Below, piece after piece: positions 17,102 to 26,179 of a DNA stretch of 64,000 nt. Origin of the DNA: Paenibacillus sp. FSL R5-0517 (lineage in GTDB: Bacteria > Bacillota > Bacilli > Paenibacillales > Paenibacillaceae). The stretch spans positions 4,650,001 through 4,714,000 of the forward strand of contig NZ_CP150235.1 of NCBI RefSeq assembly GCF_037974355.1, in the 5' to 3' direction. The notes under the pieces are model-generated. The model ran no database searches and was not told where the DNA came from. It was given only the letters and a program-made list of their open reading frames with translations. A program made the translations under genes and the position numbers. The first letter of the stretch is position 1. Every line of letters starts with the position of its first letter.

Positions 17102-18991
17102 CTATTGTAATTGATTATTAGGGTTGAAACAAGTAGGACATTGATGCTCCGACTTCTCCCATACGTATTGAGTCAGTTCGGCCGTCATGCCGTAGAACAT
17201 AAACGGTGTCATAAGATAGATGCCTTTGAAATGCGCTGTTGCTACGTCCAGCAGTTCCTTGGCAATTTTTACCCCCATCGCACGGCCCTCTTCGCCTTCC
17301 AGACCTGCCATACGGGAACGCACTTCATCCGAAAGCTGAATTCCGGGAACTTCGTTGTGCAGATATTCTGCATTCCGTCCACTTGCCAGTGGCATTACAC
17401 CTACAAAAATAGGCACATCCAGGTGTTTGGTCGCTTCGTGCATTGCCACAATCAACTCCGGATCATAGACAGGCTGAGTCATGATGTAATCTGCACCAGA
17501 GGCAATTTTCTTCTCCAGACGTTGTACAGCTTTATCCAAATATTTCACATTGGGATTAAATGCGGCTCCGATAACAAAGCCAGCTTTCTGCTTCAACGGT
17601 TTACCCGAGAAGGCCACACCGTCGTTCAACTGTTTGATCATGCGTATGATTTCAAAAGAGGTCAGATCGTATACCGAGCTTGAACCCGGCAGATCGCCAA
17701 ATCTTGCAGGATCACCTGTCACAGCCAGTACGTGATTAATGCCCAGAGCATCAAACCCCATCATGTGGGACTGCGTTCCAATCAGATTCCGGTCACGGCA
17801 GGCAATATGCACCAATGGACGGAGACCCGTGCGATCCTGAACGAGGTGACCCAGCGCCATGTTGCTCATTCGTGTAACCGCTAATGAATTATCGGCCAGT
17901 GTCAGAGCGTCTGCTCCTGCTGCTTTTAGGGTCTCGGCACCTTTCATGAACTTGGCAATGTCCAAATCACGCGGCGGATCAAGTTCAACAATGACCGTGT
18001 GACGCTGCTTGACCAGATCAACAATCGTAGGCTGGCCTCCACGTCCGGAGCGCTCATCCACATGCTCATGCAGTACAATACGCGGTTTGGATTCTGATGG
18101 ATCAGGCTCCAAAATAGGCGAAGGTACGTAATCTGCGAGCGCCTCTTTCATGGCGGTAATATGATCGGGCGTTGTACCACAGCATCCGCCAATAATTCGG
18201 GCACCGAGTTCCGCAAATTGCACTGCAGTCTGACCAAAGTACTCCGGAGTCGCACCATAACGGAACTGACCATCCACATAATCTGCTGCACCCGCGTTCG
18301 GATAAACAGACATTGGAATACCAATACGTCCGGAGACGGTTTCCATGGCACGCATAATTCCATTTGGACCTGAGCGACAGTTAAAACCAATCACGTCCGC
18401 ACCCTGCTCCCGCATGATCCGGAATGCTTCGGGCATTGTGTATCCGTCCAGTGTGTGTCCTACATCCTCTACCGCGAACTGCCCAATCACGGGTAGATCA
18501 CTTAGCTTGCGCGCTTGCAAAAGGGCAATATCCATTTCCTCGATATCATAGAAGGTCTCAAGCAGAATACCATCCACGCCTTCATCAAGCAGTGCAAAGA
18601 TCTGTTGTTGATAAAAGCGTTTCAGTTCACTTGTGGAGACGTTTGTCCGTTTGCCTCCGCGAATAGAGCCTACTGCACCAAGAACATAACCGTTAGCTCC
18701 AGCCACCTCTTTGGCAATACGAACGCCGGTCCGGTTCACATCCTCCACCTTGGACTCCAAGCCGAACTTGGACAACTTGTCATAGTTGGCAGAGTACGTA
18801 TTCGTTTCAAATATCTCTGTACCTGCGTCCCGATAACGGCGATGTACTTCTGCCACTACTTCAGGTGAAATCAAGTTTAACTCTTCATATGAAATCCCTA
18901 CCGGGAATCCCATTTGGTACAGATAGGTTCCCATGGCCCCATCTCCAATGAGAACTCGTTCCTGCATAACTTTGCGCAAATCCGCCTTCAT
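17102..18991 (-). CDS. Bifunctional homocysteine S-methyltransferase/MTHFR (YitJ-like)
   Basis: 629 residues in two fused enzymes. Residues ~1-300 are a homocysteine S-methyltransferase barrel, with zinc cysteines in GFNCRSGP and GGCCGTTPDH. Residues ~320-610 are methylenetetrahydrofolate reductase (ELDPPRDLD, ITGDPARFGD, GAAFNPN, YIMTQPVYDP). In B. subtilis YitJ the fusion feeds methyl groups into methionine. B. subtilis yitJ has an upstream SAM riboswitch, but I see no S-box in the 200 bp before this gene. Its place between yicC and dapF is not part of the B. subtilis ylo order. Confidence 0.93.
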   Translation of the reverse strand: MKADLRKVMQERVLIGDGAMGTYLYQMGFPVGISYEELNLISPEVVAEVHRRYRDAGTEIFETNTYSANYDKLSKFGLESKVEDVNRTGVRIAKEVAGANGYVLGAVGSIRGGKRTNVSTSELKRFYQQQIFALLDEGVDGILLETFYDIEEMDIALLQARKLSDLPVIGQFAVEDVGHTLDGYTMPEAFRIMREQGADVIGFNCRSGPNGIMRAMETVSGRIGIPMSVYPNAGAADYVDGQFRYGATPEYFGQTAVQFAELGARIIGGCCGTTPDHITAMKEALADYVPSPILEPDPSESKPRIVLHEHVDERSGRGGQPTIVDLVKQRHTVIVELDPPRDLDIAKFMKGAETLKAAGADALTLADNSLAVTRMSNMALGHLVQDRTGLRPLVHIACRDRNLIGTQSHMMGFDALGINHVLAVTGDPARFGDLPGSSSVYDLTSFEIIRMIKQLNDGVAFSGKPLKQKAGFVIGAAFNPNVKYLDKAVQRLEKKIASGADYIMTQPVYDPELIVAMHEATKHLDVPIFVGVMPLASGRNAEYLHNEVPGIQLSDEVRSRMAGLEGEEGRAMGVKIAKELLDVATAHFKGIYLMTPFMFYGMTAELTQYVWEKSEHQCPTCFNPNNQLQ

Positions 18992-19159
18992 CCCTTTTCC
19001 CCCCGCCTAGCTGTGATCATTTTCATACTAATGTAACACAAAAAACGCTAAAAAACGAAGAAAAACACAGGTTTTTGTTGAATATCCAGCTCATATGGAC
19101 TTTCTTTCCACATAACACCCAATATGTCTCTGTACAGGAGACACGCACTGTCCTTTAAC

Positions 19160-19184
19160 AAAAAAAGAGGCCCGCAGGCCTCTT
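19160..19184 (-). terminator. dapF terminator
   Basis: On the minus strand AGAGGCC/GGGCCTCT with a three-base loop, followed by a run of seven T. Confidence 0.85.
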
Positions 19185-19203
19185 GGGTTACACCGTTTTC
19201 TTA

Positions 19204-20040
19204 TTATGAAGTGATTCCCTTGAAAACAACTTCAGCCGGTCCAGTCATGTACACATGATTGTCAGCTTCATTCCACTCAATGTGGAGATCCCCACCCTTG
19301 AGGCTAATGACTGCTGTACGATCTGTATGTCCATTCAGGACAGAGGATACCAGTGTTGCACAAGCCCCGGTTCCACAAGCAAGTGTTGGACCTGCTCCAC
19401 GTTCCCATACACGCATGTCCACATATCCACGGTCACGAACTGTTGCGAATTCCACATTGATTTTTTTCGGGAACATGGGATGTACTTCAAGAAGCGGGCC
19501 CCACGTCGTGAGATCAAAATTAACAGCATCATCAACATAGATAACGGCATGCGGGTTACCCATGGATACGGCAGTGAATTTGAACGCATGTCCGTTCGCT
19601 TCAATGTAGTGATCAACCACCGGATTGGCATCCACTGTTGTAGGCACTTGAAGACCGTTCAGGATCGGCTCACCCATATCCACACGAACCGTTTCCACTT
19701 TACCATCACGAATGTTGAGACTCACAGGCTGTACCCCTGCACCAATCGTTTCAATGGTAATTTGCTCCTGGTTAACATGACCATGATCGTATACATATTT
19801 GGATACACAGCGAATGGCATTACCGCACTGTTCTGCTTCCGATCCGTCCGAGTTCATGATGCGCATCTGAAAGTCCGCCTTTTCCGAAGGCAGTATATAG
19901 ACCAGGCCGTCCGCACCGATGCCGAAGAAACGGTTGCACCATTTCACAGCCAATTCTGCAGCATCTGCCGGAAGCTCCTTTTCACCAAATACAACGATAA
20001 AATCGTTACCAAGTCCATGCATTTTCGTAAATTCCATCAT
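19204..20040 (-). CDS. dapF: Diaminopimelate epimerase
   Basis: 278 residues converting LL- to meso-diaminopimelate for lysine and peptidoglycan. The two catalytic cysteines are in EQCGNAIRC and LACGTGAC; MHGLGNDFIVV is the family N-terminus. The frame extends 27 codons further upstream, but AGGAG lies 8 bp before the ATG at 20038-20040. Monocistronic: its own terminator follows, and a terminator for the P-type ATPase lies just upstream. Confidence 0.95.
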   Translation of the reverse strand: MMEFTKMHGLGNDFIVVFGEKELPADAAELAVKWCNRFFGIGADGLVYILPSEKADFQMRIMNSDGSEAEQCGNAIRCVSKYVYDHGHVNQEQITIETIGAGVQPVSLNIRDGKVETVRVDMGEPILNGLQVPTTVDANPVVDHYIEANGHAFKFTAVSMGNPHAVIYVDDAVNFDLTTWGPLLEVHPMFPKKINVEFATVRDRGYVDMRVWERGAGPTLACGTGACATLVSSVLNGHTDRTAVISLKGGDLHIEWNEADNHVYMTGPAEVVFKGITS

Positions 20041-20130
20041 CTTGCCCACTCCTTTTGGCAGTCTGCTGCCAAAGCTATATTCTTGCTCTTCTACAGGATT
20101 ACCATAGAAATTCATATTCAACGTTTACAC

Positions 20131-20187
20131 AAAAAAGCTATCCTGCAAAATGCCAAAGCTGCCGCTTCGAATCATTTTGAGGATAGC
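20131..20187 (-). terminator. Terminator of the P-type ATPase gene
   Basis: On the minus strand a long stem, GCTATCCTCAAAATG paired with CATTTTGCAGGATAGC, is followed by TTTTTT. Confidence 0.8.
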
Positions 20188-20219
20188 ATAACGAAATGGG
20201 TAAGGAAAAGGTATTGATT

Positions 20220-23078
20220 TTATGCTGAAAACTTTGTACTTTTCGGTACGAAGCGTCCAGAACCACCCATACGGCGGCGGTTACGACGACCACCCCACAC
20301 GCTGCCCGCGCCCATAAGGAACGTTGGAATGCCAGCAGCAACGATACAAATTGCCCATTCACGCAAACCTAGCGGTACGGTTTTAAAGATCGGCTGCAGC
20401 GGTTCAACGTACATGACAACCAGCATCAGTACAACCGATGAAATCACGGCAAGAACGAGATATTTGTTTTGCAGTGGATTTCGATGGAAGATGGAGCGCG
20501 AACTGCGGCAATCAAAGACATGAATGAGCTGCGCCAATACGAGTGTAGCGAAAGCCACAGACTGTGCTTTAATCAATTGACCCGGGTTATCCGGCGCAGC
20601 CTGAAGGGTAAGCCAGAACGCTCCGAGTGTACATAGTCCAATCAATACACCCCGGCTGACAATTTTCCAACCCAGTCTGCGGGCAAAAATGTTTTCTTTG
20701 GCACCACGGGGTTTGTGTTCCATCAGATCTTTTTCCGGCTGATCTACCCCGAGCGCCATTGCAGGCAAACCATCCGTCACCAGGTTAACCCATAGAATCT
20801 GAATAGGTACAAGCGGCAGTGGCAAGCCCATCATCATCGCAAAGAACATGGTTAGAATCTCACCCACGTTAGATGCCAGCAAATAACGGATAAACTTACG
20901 AATGTTCTCATAAATATTACGACCTTCTTCTATGGCCGCCACAATCGTCGAGAAGTTATCATCACTCAGAATAAGCGCCGAAGCTTCCTTCGTGACATCC
21001 GTTCCTGTAATGCCCATCGCGATCCCAATGTCAGCCGCTTTAATCGCAGGAGCGTCGTTCACCCCATCCCCCGTCATGGCAACGACATGTCCTTTGCGCT
21101 GCAATGATTTCACGATGCGAAGCTTATGTTCAGGAGACACTCTTGAGAACACATAGATGCCCTCTACCTGTTTATCCAGCTGCTCATCCGTCATGCCTGC
21201 CAGCTGCTGACCACTTAGAGAAGCGCCACCGCGTGGAAGAATCCCGAGTTGATGAGCAATCGCTTCTGCCGTTGTACCATGATCACCTGTGATCATGACA
21301 GTTCGTATCCCCGCCTTGCGGCATGTTGCAATTGCATCGCGCACTTCACGACGTGGCGGATCAATCATGCCTGTAAGTCCTACGAATATAAGCTGACTCT
21401 CGGCGGCGTGTTCGTCAGCCACTTTTTCTTCCGGCCGCACTTCGCGGTAGGCCATTCCGAGGACACGTAGTGCCGCGCCTGCCATGCTCTCATTGGCTGC
21501 CATCACTTTCTGCCGCAGCGTTCCAGTGAAAGGTACGACTTTGCCTTCCCACAAAATATAACTGCAGTGTCCGATCAACACATCCGGTGCACCTTTGGTG
21601 TAGATCATTCGACCTCCCTGATGATGAACCAGGACCGACATGCGTTTGCGCTCCGAATCAAACGGGAACTCCTGCTCCCGGGCATACAGCTCTTTGAGGC
21701 CAGCAGGAGTAAGCCCCATTTTGGAGGACAGTGTGACGAGCGCCCCCTCCGTCGGATCTCCCTTCAACTCCCAGAATACATTTTCTCGCTTAACCGTTTC
21801 TTCTTGGAAATCATCTTTTTTGGTATTTTTCTTGCCGTCCTTTTTGTTATCCCTGCCCTTTTTCTTGCTTCCAGACTCGTTTGCAATGGTCTCCACAATA
21901 CTTGCATTGTTGCATAGCGCACTAATCTGAAGCATTCTGCGTAGCGACTGGTCACTCTTCAGTTCCACCGTTCGGCCGTTCTCCAGCATCTGCCCTTCAG
22001 GTGCATAACCATCCCCGGTAACCTTGATGCTGCGACCCTCCAGCCATACATCCGTTACTGTCATCTTGTTCTGAGTGAGCGTACCTGTCTTGTCCGAACA
22101 GATTACGGATGCACAGCCAAGGGTTTCGACAGAAGGCAGTTTGCGTACAATGGCTTTACGTTTGATCATACGCTGCACGCCTAGTGCGAGTGCAATGGTT
22201 ACAATGGCCGGCAGACCCTCTGGTATGGCAGCCACCGCAAGGCTGACCCCTGCCAGGAACATGCCAACGGCTGGTTGTCCGTGCAATATGCCGGCGACGA
22301 CAACCATAATGGTTAATCCCAATGCGACAAAAATCAGAATTTTGCCCAGTTGTTCCAACCTGTGCTGTAAGGGTGTTTCCTGCTCCTCCGTATTCTGGAT
22401 CAGATCGGCGATTTTGCCCATCTCCGTCTCCATACCTGTACGGATAACCACACCTTTGGCCGTACCACGAGTGACCATGGTGCCCATAAAACCAATATTC
22501 TTCTGATCACCAAGCGGAACGTCCTCATCGGCAATCGGAAGGCAATGTTTGCTTACGGGAACCGATTCCCCGGTAAGAGCAGACTCCTCCACATCCAGGC
22601 TGTTCGTTTGCAGCCAGCGCACATCAGCAGGAATGCGGTCCCCACTCTCTACCATGACGATATCCCCAGGGACAAGTTGTTTGGCTGCAAGGTGTACTTC
22701 CTGGCCTGAACGAAGCACTTTGGCGAGAGGTGCAGACAACTGTTTTAATGCACGAAGTGATCGTTCAGCTCGGAATTCCTGTACAAACCCCAGAATGGCA
22801 TTCAGTACGATAATGGCCACAATCGTTACCGCATCCAGATACTCACCCAGCAATCCGGATACCAACGTTGCTCCCATCAACACCAGCACCATAAAATCCT
22901 TGAACTGATTCAAGAGCAATGTAATCGGAGATATACGTTGCCCCTCGCTCAGCTCATTCGAACCGACCACTTTCCTCTTCTCTGCTACAGCTTCATCCGT
23001 CAATCCTTCCTGCGGGCTGACGCCAAGAGTGTTACGAAGCTCTTCATCACTAAGTTGATGCCACTTGGTATGTTCCAT
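20220..23078 (-). CDS. Calcium-transporting P-type ATPase (YloB/PMCA-SERCA type)
   Basis: 952 residues, a P2-type cation pump. The N-terminal cation ATPase domain is followed by ten expected membrane segments; actuator TGES (SALTGESVPVS), phosphorylation site CSDKTGTLTQNK, TGDGVNDAPA hinge. The membrane motif AAIPEGLPA is typical of Ca2+ pumps and matches B. subtilis YloB, a Ca2+ ATPase linked to sporulation. A Lys-rich insertion (GSKKKGRDNKKDGKKN region) interrupts the nucleotide-binding domain around residue 405-425, making it ~60 residues longer than YloB. GGAGG is 12 bp before the ATG. Confidence 0.92.
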   Translation of the reverse strand: MEHTKWHQLSDEELRNTLGVSPQEGLTDEAVAEKRKVVGSNELSEGQRISPITLLLNQFKDFMVLVLMGATLVSGLLGEYLDAVTIVAIIVLNAILGFVQEFRAERSLRALKQLSAPLAKVLRSGQEVHLAAKQLVPGDIVMVESGDRIPADVRWLQTNSLDVEESALTGESVPVSKHCLPIADEDVPLGDQKNIGFMGTMVTRGTAKGVVIRTGMETEMGKIADLIQNTEEQETPLQHRLEQLGKILIFVALGLTIMVVVAGILHGQPAVGMFLAGVSLAVAAIPEGLPAIVTIALALGVQRMIKRKAIVRKLPSVETLGCASVICSDKTGTLTQNKMTVTDVWLEGRSIKVTGDGYAPEGQMLENGRTVELKSDQSLRRMLQISALCNNASIVETIANESGSKKKGRDNKKDGKKNTKKDDFQEETVKRENVFWELKGDPTEGALVTLSSKMGLTPAGLKELYAREQEFPFDSERKRMSVLVHHQGGRMIYTKGAPDVLIGHCSYILWEGKVVPFTGTLRQKVMAANESMAGAALRVLGMAYREVRPEEKVADEHAAESQLIFVGLTGMIDPPRREVRDAIATCRKAGIRTVMITGDHGTTAEAIAHQLGILPRGGASLSGQQLAGMTDEQLDKQVEGIYVFSRVSPEHKLRIVKSLQRKGHVVAMTGDGVNDAPAIKAADIGIAMGITGTDVTKEASALILSDDNFSTIVAAIEEGRNIYENIRKFIRYLLASNVGEILTMFFAMMMGLPLPLVPIQILWVNLVTDGLPAMALGVDQPEKDLMEHKPRGAKENIFARRLGWKIVSRGVLIGLCTLGAFWLTLQAAPDNPGQLIKAQSVAFATLVLAQLIHVFDCRSSRSIFHRNPLQNKYLVLAVISSVVLMLVVMYVEPLQPIFKTVPLGLREWAICIVAAGIPTFLMGAGSVWGGRRNRRRMGGSGRFVPKSTKFSA

Positions 23079-23434
23079 GCTTCATGTTTCCCTCCCAGTC
23101 TGTATTTCATCTGCTAAATAAGCTCACATGCTTCACCGGCGTGCTGGTCGACAGGCTGTACACAATGCCGGACAAACTACCTGCTCTATATGTATTCGGA
23201 CAGGTCTGTGATTAGCACCCGGAAGGTGAATCCTTTCCCTGATGGACAGAATAGGCTAAAATAAAGGTCTGCGATGTTCTGCGCAGTACCATGTTCAGTG
23301 TTCAACAGGTAAGCAACGAAGAATCTGCATCCGGTCCTTGTTTTTTTACATATCTGGTTGCACGTTTCAGTTATATAGATGAAGCATTGCGCATGACAAA
23401 TGCAGGTGCTCGATAGAGAGAGGAAGTGGAAAAA
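23079..23434. other. Divergent intergenic region, yloB-like/rqcH
   Basis: About 350 bp between two divergent genes. It must contain promoters for both, but I cannot point to convincing -35/-10 pairs, and I recognise no riboswitch. The minus-strand reading frame across part of it overlaps rqcH antisense and is not gene-like. Confidence 0.5.
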
Positions 23435-25207
23435 ATGGCATTGGACGGCATCGTAACACGGGCCATTGTTCATGAATTGCAAGGCTGCATTGGTGGACGT
23501 ATCAGCAAAATCCATCAGCCGAATGGTCATGACGTAGTTCTCACACTGCGAGCTCAACGCGGTAATAGTAAATTGCTTGTTTCGGCAAGCCCAACATATC
23601 CCCGTGTGCATTTTACGGAAAAAACATTCCTTAATCCTACGGAAGCACCCATGTTCTGCATGCTGCTCCGCAAGCACTGTGAAGGTGCAATCATTGAGGA
23701 GATCCGTCAGATTGGCATGGAACGTATCATCCACATCGATGTGCGCCAACGCGACGAATTGGGGGATGTTTCGGTTAAACGGATCATCATTGAATTAATG
23801 GGTCGTCACAGTAACATTATTTTGCTTGATCCCGTTACAGGAACGATTCTGGATGGCATTCATCATGTGACTCCGTCCATCAGCAGCTACCGGGTAATCA
23901 TGCCAGGTTTCGCGTATACTGCCCCACCTGAGCAACATAAGAGTAATCCGCTCGAAGTGAGCCGTACAGCATTCGAGGACAGCTATCAAGCCGTTGAAGA
24001 AGAGGCATCACGCTGGCTTGTGAACTCCTTTAGCGGGCTTAGCCCGTTAATTGCTGGCGAGATTGCTGCCCGTGGGATTGCTGCTGAAGGCAAAGGGAAC
24101 ACTCAGGCTGTGGTTGAGGGTGAGAGCCGAGTTGAGATTGATGCGCTCTGGAACGCTTTTGAAGCCGTGATGGGTCCTGTCAGAGATCATCGCTACACGC
24201 CTGTAACTGGAATGAACGCCAAAGGCAAAATGATATTCTCCGCCGTTCATCTTGAGAGCATTCAAGACTTGGAGAAAACGTATGACACGATGAGCAAGTG
24301 CATGGAAGATTATTATGGAGACAAGGCTGAACGGGATACGGTTAAACAGCGAGTAAGTGATCTGCTCCGTTTTCTGCAAAATGAGCGAAGCAAGAATATC
24401 AAAAAGCTGGACAACCTGAACAAGGATCTGCTGGAAGCAGACGATGCGGACAAGTTCAGACTATGGGGTGAGTTGCTGTTTGCCTCCCTGCATCAGGTCC
24501 ACAAAGGGGACAAGAGCGTGGAGCTTGTGAACTTCTACGACGAAGACCAAGCCAACATTACCATTCAGCTTGATCCGTTGCTCACACCGTCTGACAACGC
24601 ACAACGTTATTTCAAGCGGTATAACAAATACAAAAACAGTCTGGCTGTCATTCATGAGCAGCTTGGCAAAACCAAAGACGAAATTGACTATCTGGATAAC
24701 CTGTTACAGCAGCTATCCATTGCATCGATGAACGACATTGAGGAAATACGAGACGAGCTTGTGCAGCAAGGATACCTTCGTGACCGTAATAAAAAGGGTA
24801 AAAAGAAAAAGAAAAGTGATCGTCCGACCGTACACCAGTTTACCTCCTCAGAGGGAATTGATATTCTTGTGGGCAAAAACAACCTCCAGAACGAGTACGT
24901 GACGAATCGCCTCGCTTCTTCCAACGACACCTGGCTGCATACCAAAGACATTCCAGGTTCACATGTCGTTATTCGCAGTACGGACTTTGGTGAAGCTACA
25001 TTGGAAGAAGCAGCACAGCTTGCTGCCTACTTCAGCCAAGCCAAGGAGTCCAGCAGTGTGCCTGTGGATTATACGTTTATCCGTCATGTACGCAAACCAA
25101 GTGGTGCGAAGCCTGGTTTTGTCATTTATGATCATCAAAAGACCTTGTTTGTCACGCCAAATGATGAATTGATCAAGAGCTTGCCGTCCACGATTAAAAA
25201 TGGATAA
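23435..25207 (+). CDS. rqcH: Ribosome quality control protein RqcH (NFACT)
   Basis: 590 residues. N-terminal NFACT-N domain (ALDGIVTRAIVHELQ, GGRISKIHQPNGHDVV, GRHSNIILLD), a central helical coiled-coil region (~260-430) and a C-terminal NFACT-R domain (DILVGKNNLQNEYVT, DTWLHTKDIPGSHVVIR). RqcH binds stalled 50S-peptidyl-tRNA and adds C-terminal alanine tails that mark the chain for ClpXP. The region KKGKKKKKSD is a basic linker. The ATG at 23435 is chosen over a GTG three codons earlier, because GAGG then has sensible spacing. Older annotations call it fibronectin-binding protein. Confidence 0.95.
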   Translation: MALDGIVTRAIVHELQGCIGGRISKIHQPNGHDVVLTLRAQRGNSKLLVSASPTYPRVHFTEKTFLNPTEAPMFCMLLRKHCEGAIIEEIRQIGMERIIHIDVRQRDELGDVSVKRIIIELMGRHSNIILLDPVTGTILDGIHHVTPSISSYRVIMPGFAYTAPPEQHKSNPLEVSRTAFEDSYQAVEEEASRWLVNSFSGLSPLIAGEIAARGIAAEGKGNTQAVVEGESRVEIDALWNAFEAVMGPVRDHRYTPVTGMNAKGKMIFSAVHLESIQDLEKTYDTMSKCMEDYYGDKAERDTVKQRVSDLLRFLQNERSKNIKKLDNLNKDLLEADDADKFRLWGELLFASLHQVHKGDKSVELVNFYDEDQANITIQLDPLLTPSDNAQRYFKRYNKYKNSLAVIHEQLGKTKDEIDYLDNLLQQLSIASMNDIEEIRDELVQQGYLRDRNKKGKKKKKSDRPTVHQFTSSEGIDILVGKNNLQNEYVTNRLASSNDTWLHTKDIPGSHVVIRSTDFGEATLEEAAQLAAYFSQAKESSSVPVDYTFIRHVRKPSGAKPGFVIYDHQKTLFVTPNDELIKSLPSTIKNG

Positions 25208-25210
25208 GGC

Positions 25211-25402
25211 TATATAAGTTGAACTAAAGATTATTTACACTAACACTACGATGACAGAACAACCTTCCAATCGCTGTTATCCCCAGATTTTTCGATTCCC
25301 TTTTTCAAAGGGGAAAATCCGGGGATAAAGGCGAACGCTTCGCTTTTTCAGGTTTTTTCTGTCCTCTCCGTTATCGTGTAAATGATTAGTTCCACTTATA
25401 TA
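25211..25402. mobile_element. MITE-like palindromic repeat element
   Basis: The ends are inverted repeats: TATATAAGTTGAACTAA...ATTTACAC at 25211-25240 and its inverse GTGTAAATGATTAGTTCC...TATATA at 25376-25402. The inner parts also mirror each other (GACAGAA...AACCT, TTATCCCC/GGGGATAA, GATTTT/AAAATC), so the whole 192 bp can fold as one long hairpin. It encodes no protein. It lies between the rqcH stop and its terminator, so it is transcribed with rqcH. No clear target duplication is seen beyond a possible TA. Confidence 0.65.
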
Positions 25403-25426
25403 GAAATGTAACAGTAAAAAAAACAG

Positions 25427-25459
25427 AATCCCCTGACCATAACGGTTCAGGGGATTTTT
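25427..25459 (+). terminator. rqcH terminator
   Basis: Stem AATCCCCTGA(CC)/(GG)TTCAGGGGATT followed by TTT. Confidence 0.85.
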
Positions 25460-25519
25460 GTGGATGCATCAAAATTGTTTCAATACTAATGTGAATTTCA
25501 TCTTTATCTATCGTTTTTG

Positions 25520-25548
25520 TTGAATATTAATTCTTTAAAATGTATAAT
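25520..25548 (+). promoter_or_regulatory. Promoter of the GNAT gene
   Basis: TTGAAT (25520-25525) and TATAAT (25543-25548) with exactly 17 bp between, 43 bp before the start codon. Confidence 0.7.
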
Positions 25549-25591
25549 AATTCAACTCTCGCGAAAAAAATTATAGTTAAGGAAGTGTACC

Positions 25592-26038
25592 ATGACCATA
25601 CATATCAGAGAAACTCAACCTGATGATCTAAAATCACTAACTGCATTAATGCATGACTATGTGGTGGGATTCTACAATAATCCCTGGCCCGGTGATCAAT
25701 CTATCCAGCTTTTGATCAACAACTTGCGTAATCAGCAGATCGGTGCTCAATTCGTGGCAGAGCAGGACGGGGAGCTTATCGGATTTGCCACCCTGTTCTT
25801 CACTTACAGCACAATGAAAGCAGAGCGTGTCGCAATCATGAATGATTTATTTGTTACGGAAGCATTCAGAGAAGGCGAAGCAGAAGCCAAGTTATTTGCA
25901 CACTGCCAGCAATATACACGTGAACATGGGTGTGCTTATATGTCCTGGATCACAGCCGTGACTAATGAACGAGCACAACAATTATTCGAGCGTCTTGGAG
26001 CTACACGCGGCGCTTGGGTCAACTATTCGATTACATAG
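25592..26038 (+). CDS. GNAT-family N-acetyltransferase
   Basis: 148 residues with a typical GNAT pattern: IRETQPDDLKSL at the N-terminus, a central strand GFATLFFTYS, then IMNDLFVTEAFREGEAEAKL, which is the acetyl-CoA-binding region, and ERLGATRGAWV near the end. The usual Q/RxxGxG/A loop is degenerate (REGEAEAK). The substrate cannot be told. Own promoter and terminator flank it, so it is transcribed alone. AAGGAAG precedes the ATG. Confidence 0.85.
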   Translation: MTIHIRETQPDDLKSLTALMHDYVVGFYNNPWPGDQSIQLLINNLRNQQIGAQFVAEQDGELIGFATLFFTYSTMKAERVAIMNDLFVTEAFREGEAEAKLFAHCQQYTREHGCAYMSWITAVTNERAQQLFERLGATRGAWVNYSIT

Positions 26039-26052
26039 ACTCTTTTTGGCAC

Positions 26053-26106
26053 AAAAAAAGGACATGAATACATGCAGGTTTATGCCTAGCATGATCCATG
26101 TCCTTT
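26053..26106. terminator. Bidirectional terminator
   Basis: AAAGGACATG/CATGTCCTTT stem with a second inner stem, A-run on the left and T-rich right side. It lies between the convergent GNAT and PHP genes. Confidence 0.75.
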
Positions 26107-26179
26107 ACTTCTACAATATTAAAATGTACTCAATAAGCAGAAAACCCTCAAAGCCAGATAAAGTGTTAACCTGTCTAAA

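Noticed and set aside
18992..19159. SAM (S-box) riboswitch before the YitJ-like gene
   Set aside because: None of the S-box conserved blocks is visible on the minus strand.
23079..23434. Possible Mn2+ (yybP-ykoY) riboswitch before the P-type ATPase
   Set aside because: Searched by eye for the conserved loops; not found, only generic hairpins.
23186..23749. 187-codon minus-strand frame across the yloB/rqcH gap
   Set aside because: Overlaps rqcH antisense by 300 bp and has Cys/His-rich shadow-like composition.
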